A DNA stretch of 64,000 bases, taken from contig NZ_CP016499.1 in NCBI RefSeq assembly GCF_001713475.1, positions 1 through 64,000 of the forward strand. The letters run 5' to 3'. Below the pieces are notes generated by a model. That model saw only the letters and a program-made list of their open reading frames with translations. It searched no databases and had not been told where the DNA came from. The stretch comes from Agrobacterium sp. RAC06 (lineage in GTDB: Bacteria; Pseudomonadota; Alphaproteobacteria; Rhizobiales; Rhizobiaceae). Position numbers and translations under genes: made by a program. Shown piece after piece: positions 59,767-64,000 of this stretch (its first letter is position 1; the number at the start of each line of letters is the position of its first letter).

Positions 59767-60013
59767 TCGACTTCTCCAGTGCCTCGACCTGCATGCCCGG
59801 ACGTGCCGAAGTGATACAGGCCTCCCGAATGAGCCCGTCGACACGCAACAGGCAGTTCTGGCAAGCGCCGATGCCGCAGAAATATCGGGTCTCCTCGCCA
59901 AGAGGGCCGTAACCGAAGCTGACGACGCCGGCAGCTTCAAGCGCTGCAGCCAGGCTCTCACCGGTGCGGAACGGTATGGCATGTCCCTGCCAGTGGAAGG
60001 TCTGATTGGTCAT
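59759..60013 (-). CDS. Small [2Fe-2S] ferredoxin-like subunit (HcnA/gamma-like)
   Basis: 84 residues. A plant-type ferredoxin-like [2Fe-2S] motif is complete: FCGIGACQNCLLRVDG plus the later Cys in EACITSA (C-x4-C-x2-C-x13-C in form). Such small Fer2_4 proteins form the gamma subunit of heterotrimeric amino acid dehydrogenases and transfer electrons between the two flavin subunits. Overlaps the genes on both sides (4 and 8 bases). Confidence 0.9.
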   Translation of the reverse strand: MTNQTFHWQGHAIPFRTGESLAAALEAAGVVSFGYGPLGEETRYFCGIGACQNCLLRVDGLIREACITSARPGMQVEALEKSND

Positions 60014-61185
60014 GCGGAGACCTCAAGGTGGGCGAACCTGGCGGGGTTGAAGAATGAGATATCGATGTCCGGCGTCTCGCCGCAGATCAACTGGACGATT
60101 GACTTGCCAGTGACTGGCCCAAGGCAAATGCCGTCTCCCTCGAAGCCGGTTGCTACGTAGGCGTTGGCAACGCCCGGGATTTGGCCGACCAGAGGCAGGC
60201 CATCGACCACTGCGGTGCGCGTTCCGGCAAAACTCCTCAGCAATCTCAGGCTGGCGAGCTGGGGAACGAGAGCAACGGCTTCGCTGAGAATACGGGTGAC
60301 GGCATCAATGTCATTGGTCTCGCGGTCGCCATGATCCTCGCGGGTACCACCGATCAGGAACTGCCCGGTTACTAGCGGATCGATGACCAATCCCAAGCCG
60401 CGCGGTGTAGGCGCATTGCCGGCCTTTTGGCTTCCCTTGCTGAGCAGATAGCGGCCGGACATGATCGCGCCCGGCATAGCGCCGTTCAGCGCTGGTGCTC
60501 GTTCTGTGACCAGCAACTGACCCTTGCGCGGTGTCAGGACGTCAGAGAGGGCGAGAAGACCCGCCGAACCGTTGCCGGCCGCAATGACGACCACGTCTGC
60601 AGACAGTGAGCCGCGGCTGGTTGCAATCCCTGCAACACGAGAACCGCCACTTTCCAGCACCAATCCATCGACACGCAGGTTTCTGTCGACAATGATGCCG
60701 CTTGTCGTCAGCAGCCTGTGAACGATCTGATAGCCGATTGCATGCCCTTCGCCGCGAACCTCGACAGCTAGGGTCGCCGCTGGCGAAACGGCTGGCAATG
60801 CAGAGCGCAAGCTGGAAGCCGATAGTGTTTCCACCTCAACGCCTGCACTTGCAAGAGCCCTTGAATGCGCTTCAAGTACGGCGCCTTCTTCGTCGGAGGA
60901 TGCAACAATGAAAGTCGAGCGCCTCTTGAAAGCACCGGCGAAAACTCCGTCTTCTGCCAGTTCGGCATAGAGCTGGACACCCTTAAGTGCCGCAGCCATC
61001 ATCGGGCCGGGCTTCTTGCTTGCAACAGAAACGGCGCCATCGGCAGCCCCCGTTGCTTCGGCAGCGGGAGCTGCTGCATCAACGAGGCGCACGGCAATGC
61101 CGCGTTTGGCAAAAAAGTAGGCGGTTGCTGCTCCGACGATGCCGGAACCGACGACTATGGCACTGGACGGTGAACGCGATTGCAT
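60010..61185 (-). CDS. DAO-family FAD oxidoreductase, beta subunit (HcnC/OoxB-like)
   Basis: 391 residues from the ATG at 61185. N-terminal FAD-binding motif IVVGSGIVGAATAYFFAKRG (about 10-29) and the usual DAO C-terminal motif ATGFEGDGICLGPVTG. These enzymes oxidise the C-N bond of D-amino acids, sarcosine, opines or hydroxyproline. It is first in the transcript and overlaps the ferredoxin-like gene by 4 bases; divergent from the LysR regulator. Confidence 0.9.
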   Translation of the reverse strand: MQSRSPSSAIVVGSGIVGAATAYFFAKRGIAVRLVDAAAPAAEATGAADGAVSVASKKPGPMMAAALKGVQLYAELAEDGVFAGAFKRRSTFIVASSDEEGAVLEAHSRALASAGVEVETLSASSLRSALPAVSPAATLAVEVRGEGHAIGYQIVHRLLTTSGIIVDRNLRVDGLVLESGGSRVAGIATSRGSLSADVVVIAAGNGSAGLLALSDVLTPRKGQLLVTERAPALNGAMPGAIMSGRYLLSKGSQKAGNAPTPRGLGLVIDPLVTGQFLIGGTREDHGDRETNDIDAVTRILSEAVALVPQLASLRLLRSFAGTRTAVVDGLPLVGQIPGVANAYVATGFEGDGICLGPVTGKSIVQLICGETPDIDISFFNPARFAHLEVSA

Positions 61186-61245
61186 GGTTTGGAGCCGACC
61201 TGATTGGTTGTGGGCCAATATTGACGGCGGCGAGGTACAAGCGTC

Positions 61246-61286
61246 GATACAAGATGATGGGCTTGCTTGTTCACGAAATTTGTATC
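61246..61286. promoter_or_regulatory. Spaced inverted repeat in the divergent promoter region
   Basis: GATACAA at 61246-61252 and TTGTATC at 61280-61286 are exact complements 34 bases apart (centre to centre), in the gap between the flavoprotein operon and the LysR gene. A third GTACAAG-like copy is at about 61235. Possible regulator sites. Confidence 0.3.
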
Positions 61287-61334
61287 CGCTAGAAAGTTCT
61301 GACCCCTTAACAGGGAAGAAGGGGGACCAGCGCC

Positions 61335-62264
61335 ATGGCCAAAATCAGCCTCACACTTATCCAGACCTTCTATCAGGTGGCGCGCCACGGTTCGTTTTCG
61401 GCTGCGGCGCGCGATCTCAACCTCAGTTATCAGTCGGCCGCCAATCATGTCCGGCGCTTGGAGCAGATACTGCAGGGAAAGCTCATCGATTCCGAGCAAG
61501 GGGCAAAGCGCATCTCGCTCACCCCAAGGGGGCGGGCACTCTTCAATCTCCTCCACCCCGAACTGGACATCATGCTGGAACGGCTGACGAAGCTGATCGA
61601 GAACCAGCGTTCGTCGCTGCGTGTTGGCATGCCTCAGGCGATCTTCTTCTATCTGTTCCCTAGGGTTCTCTCTCGCTTTCGAGAAGCCTTCCCCGACATA
61701 GAGTTCGCCGTCTACGAGCGCGACACCGTGCTGGCCGAATTGGTCAAGAATGGCAGTCTGGATGTCTGTATTTCGGAGCGCTACTTCGGTGATCCCGTCG
61801 TTCCTCAGCGCCTGCTGGGGAGCTACCGATTGAGCCTCGTTTATCCGCAGTCCTGGGGAGAACCGCCCGATCAACAGGACATTCCTGCATGGTCTGCAGG
61901 CCGATCGTTCATCACCTACGAGCCTGGCCAAACTTTGCGCAACCTGGCGGTCGATTTTCTTGGCCGTGACGGGGCCATCATTCAGCCGACGATCTCCACC
62001 TCGGGGAGTTCTAGCGTCAAGCGTTGTGTGGAGGAGGGGCTTGGCTTCTCGATCATTCCATCCTGGTGTGTTGGCCCGGAAGACGCATCGATCCGCAGCA
62101 CAAAGCTGAGCAATCTTCCAGAGGTTCGCGTCTATTTCGGAAATGCTGGCTTTCTGCAGAAGCACCCTATGGTGCAACAGCTCTTCGAGGACTGTCGCAG
62201 GGAGTTGGTCGGCCCCGTGCTCGACCCACCACGCAGCAGCGAACTCGTCCCGCCACCTCTGTGA
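61335..62264 (+). CDS. LysR-family transcriptional regulator
   Basis: 309 residues. Helix-turn-helix ISLTLIQTFYQVARHGSFSA, AARDLNLSYQSAANHVRRLE (about 3-45) followed by a substrate-binding domain. Unlike most LysR proteins the recognition helix reads SYQSAANHVRRL. Located at the junction between the divergent amino acid catabolic operon and the binding protein gene downstream, so it most likely regulates both. AGGGGGACC precedes the ATG. Confidence 0.9.
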   Translation: MAKISLTLIQTFYQVARHGSFSAAARDLNLSYQSAANHVRRLEQILQGKLIDSEQGAKRISLTPRGRALFNLLHPELDIMLERLTKLIENQRSSLRVGMPQAIFFYLFPRVLSRFREAFPDIEFAVYERDTVLAELVKNGSLDVCISERYFGDPVVPQRLLGSYRLSLVYPQSWGEPPDQQDIPAWSAGRSFITYEPGQTLRNLAVDFLGRDGAIIQPTISTSGSSSVKRCVEEGLGFSIIPSWCVGPEDASIRSTKLSNLPEVRVYFGNAGFLQKHPMVQQLFEDCRRELVGPVLDPPRSSELVPPPL

Positions 62265-62422
62265 CGTCGACATACAAAAAAGCCGATAAGTGGCTCGGAC
62301 TCTCTAGCATTGTTCCCTGATAAATCGCGGCTAGGCTGACTTCGTCCGGTCGGAATGAAAGTCCTGAAATGGGCTTCGGCGACAGGCAAAAAAGAGATTC
62401 TGGGGAACAAAGGAGAATAAAC

Positions 62423-63250
62423 ATGAAGTTGCTCAATAAGATCTGCGGCGTGGCGACCATGGCGCTTTCGCTTCTCGCAGGTACCGCAGCGTCGGCCGGA
62501 ACCATCGAGGACATTCGCTCCCGCGGTGTGCTTCGAATTCCCGCAATCCTCAACGAGACGCCCTATTTTACTAAGGATCCCCGCACCGGCGAGTGGCAGG
62601 GCTTCGTGATCGACATGGCAAATGACGTGGCCAAGACCTTGGACGTCGAATTGGAAGTGGTGGAATCCAGCTGGGCCAATGCCATCCTCGATGTTCAGAG
62701 TGGCAAGGTCGACATGGCATTTGCCGTGACTGCAACGCCGGTTCGCGCCATGTCTGTCTCTTTTTCCGATCCGACCTACTACAACAGCTTTGTGCTCGTA
62801 TCGGCAAAGGAAGAGCTGACGGGCAAAACCTGGGGCGAATTGAACGATCCCAAGTTCACCTTCGCCGTCGACCTCGGTTCCGCTCAGGATCTTATCACCC
62901 AGCAATACCTTCCCAAGGCGAATATCCTTCGCTTCAAAACCCGTGATGAAGCAATTGTTGCCGTCACTACTGGCAAGGCTGACGGGCTGGTGAACACGAT
63001 GCTAAATGGCCTGGTGATTGCCAAGAAGGCCCCGACCATCGGCGTCGTCAAGGTTCCCACGCCTATTTTGTCGACGCCGTCGGTCGTTGCGCTGAACTAT
63101 GGTGCCGACGAAACGTTTAAGAGCTTTGTGTCGGCTTGGGCAGAATACAATCGCCGCATCGGTAACAACCAAACTTGGATACTCAAGAGCCTTGAGACTT
63201 TCGGCATCACTCTGGAGGATATGCCGGTTGGCTTTGGCTTCGGCGGCTGA
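62423..63250 (+). CDS. Periplasmic amino acid binding protein (ABC transporter)
   Basis: 275 residues from the ATG at 62423, with AAAGGAG upstream. Signal peptide MKLLNKICGVATMALSLLAG ending near AASAG. Mature SBP_bac_3 features: GVLRIPAILNETPYF, GFVIDMANDVAKTLDVELEV, ANAILDVQSGKVDMAFAVTA. It should work with the permease and ATPase at 53668-55125, which lack their own binding protein; the separation by the whole operon is explained by the divergent promoter region. Confidence 0.92.
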   Translation: MKLLNKICGVATMALSLLAGTAASAGTIEDIRSRGVLRIPAILNETPYFTKDPRTGEWQGFVIDMANDVAKTLDVELEVVESSWANAILDVQSGKVDMAFAVTATPVRAMSVSFSDPTYYNSFVLVSAKEELTGKTWGELNDPKFTFAVDLGSAQDLITQQYLPKANILRFKTRDEAIVAVTTGKADGLVNTMLNGLVIAKKAPTIGVVKVPTPILSTPSVVALNYGADETFKSFVSAWAEYNRRIGNNQTWILKSLETFGITLEDMPVGFGFGG

Positions 63251-63435
63251 AAAGCCAGCCTGTGGCCTTCCGATGTATTTGTTTGGAACTGATATGTCCG
63301 CTCCAGACTAATGCTGACGGCAAAAATAAATTGTCCGATCTTAATCGGGGGCTCCGAAGATATTTTCGGGTGCCCCCTGTTCGCATACGAGCGGCAGTCG
63401 TTGAGCGGGCACCCTCTTACATCAGTGGAGGGACC
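63251..63435. other. Intergenic region with a hairpin (63347-63377)
   Basis: After the binding protein gene no coding sequence is seen up to 63435. GGGGGC..CCGAA and TTCGG..GCCCCC pair with a small bulge around the loop; no U-run follows, so a terminator is only possible. Confidence 0.4.
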
Positions 63436-63612
63436 ATGTCCTACACCAAATGCCGCGATGCAGTACTTGACAAAAGCAGCGAGCTCCCGCGTTCCCTAGT
63501 GGAATATTGCCCCCATCTGCGATCTGGGCCCGATCTGCAGAGGAAGGACAGGAAGGCGCGCAAGCAGCCAAAATATAACATCCTCAGTGTCCGAGAGGCC
63601 GGCTGCTTCTGA
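63436..63612 (+). CDS. Possible small protein, 58 residues, unknown
   Basis: Starts MSYTKCRDAVLDKSS with GGAGGG four bases before the ATG, an unusually good ribosome binding site for a random frame. The product is polar and basic at the C-terminus (RKDRKARKQPKYN) and shows no family I recognise. No conserved context. It may be spurious. Confidence 0.3.
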   Translation: MSYTKCRDAVLDKSSELPRSLVEYCPHLRSGPDLQRKDRKARKQPKYNILSVREAGCF

Positions 63613-63649
63613 AGTTATCCGGCAGCATCTCTGTCGCTCCCGCAGCACA

Positions 63650-64000
63650 TCAAAGCTTTGACATCAGGTGTGTTATTCCCGCTTGAGCACATTCACTATC
63701 CTGCGCCGGGGTGCCTGAGCTCAGGCCAATTGCGCCGACTACCTCACCGTCTATGACTACGGGCAGGCCTCCCGCAACTACCATCAATCGGCCTCCAATC
63801 GCCGAGTTGATGCCGTATGCGGGACTGCCTGGCTGGCTCGCGACACCGTAGCTTTCTGTCGTACGCTTTGCACCCGCGGCAGTATATGCCTTGTCTTGTG
63901 CGATAATCGTGCTGGTGATTTTGCCGCCGTCCATGCGTTCAAAGGCAATCAATTGCCCCGACTCATCGGTGACCGCGATACACATTGGTACGCCGATCTC
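63650..64000 (-). CDS. GlcG/HbpS-like heme-binding-family protein (partial)
   Basis: 116 codons visible; the frame runs through the window edge (EIGVPMCIAVTDESGQLIAF at the upstream end), so the N-terminus is missing. The HbpS/GlcG fold is recognisable: DESGQLIAFERMDGG, ITSTIIAQDKAYTAA, GINSAIGGRLMVVAGGLPVV, DGEVVGAIGLSSG. The function of this family in metabolism is not settled; members often accompany catabolic genes. Ends shortly downstream of the small reading frame on the other strand. Confidence 0.85.
   Translation of the reverse strand, partial: EIGVPMCIAVTDESGQLIAFERMDGGKITSTIIAQDKAYTAAGAKRTTESYGVASQPGSPAYGINSAIGGRLMVVAGGLPVVIDGEVVGAIGLSSGTPAQDSECAQAGITHLMSKL

Noticed and set aside
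1..64000. CRISPR array, rRNA, tRNA or complete insertion sequence
   Set aside because: No regularly spaced repeats, rRNA landmarks or clover-leaf sequences were noticed, and the only transposase trace is the short remnant at 50302-50440.

Overview
The window looks like part of a large accessory replicon or catabolic region of an alphaproteobacterium, most likely a member of the Rhizobiaceae. The reasons are uniform high-GC coding, about seven ABC importer systems in 64 kb, many GntR/LysR/LacI/DeoR-type local regulators, and tightly overlapping ATGA/TGATG gene junctions. No rRNA, tRNA, CRISPR array or complete transposon was seen. The species call is inference.

Layout. (1) 1-3014: a polar amino acid ABC importer (two permeases, one binding protein) with a GntR/FCD regulator. 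(2) 3104-5046: a LysR regulator divergent from a bile-acid:sodium-symporter-like carrier. (3) 5105-9543: a short-chain dehydrogenase and an aldehyde dehydrogenase behind a sigma-54 promoter, divergent from a XylR/DmpR-type activator; together they look like a regulated aromatic alcohol to aldehyde to acid module. (4) 9557-18046: an NMT1/TauA-type ABC importer with two amidohydrolases, a gamma-glutamyltransferase-like enzyme, a SnoaL-like protein and a GntR/FCD regulator; a shared 12-bp operator word ties these units together. (5) 18229-30035: a ProXWV-like quaternary-amine importer feeding two dimethylglycine-dehydrogenase-like flavoenzymes, each coupled to a choline-kinase-like phosphotransferase, with a DeoR regulator. 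(6) 30297-38953: a sugar or polyol ABC importer with two ATPases, a small membrane protein, a DhaK-DhaL kinase and a LacI regulator whose promoter region carries two facing operators.

(7) 39085-49916: a complete but divergent carbon-phosphorus lyase type cluster, phnFGHIJKLM followed by phnCDEE and a hexapeptide transferase. Its PhnJ lacks at least three of the four cysteines that hold the [4Fe-4S] cluster in known PhnJ, while its glycyl-radical glycine and the PhnI histidine pair are kept. A perfect 48-bp palindrome covers the phnF start codon, and a related 16-bp word lies upstream of phnC. This is the most unusual system in the window.

(8) 49961-52573: an AT-richer, gene-poor stretch with the tail of a broken IS3-family transposase, a plasmid/phage-type helix-turn-helix protein and an overlapping HigBA toxin-antitoxin pair; probably acquired DNA. 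(9) 52574-64000: an amino-acid or opine-like catabolic unit. It has a saccharopine-dehydrogenase-like enzyme, ABC ATPase and permease, DapA-like and DapB-like enzymes, an aldehyde dehydrogenase and a three-part flavin/[2Fe-2S] dehydrogenase. These are divergent from a LysR regulator and the binding protein; a GlcG/HbpS-like gene runs off the window end.

Coordinates for many genes were shortened from the longest open frame to the start supported by a ribosome binding site or by overlap with the upstream stop. All family assignments come from reading motifs by eye; no database search was run.
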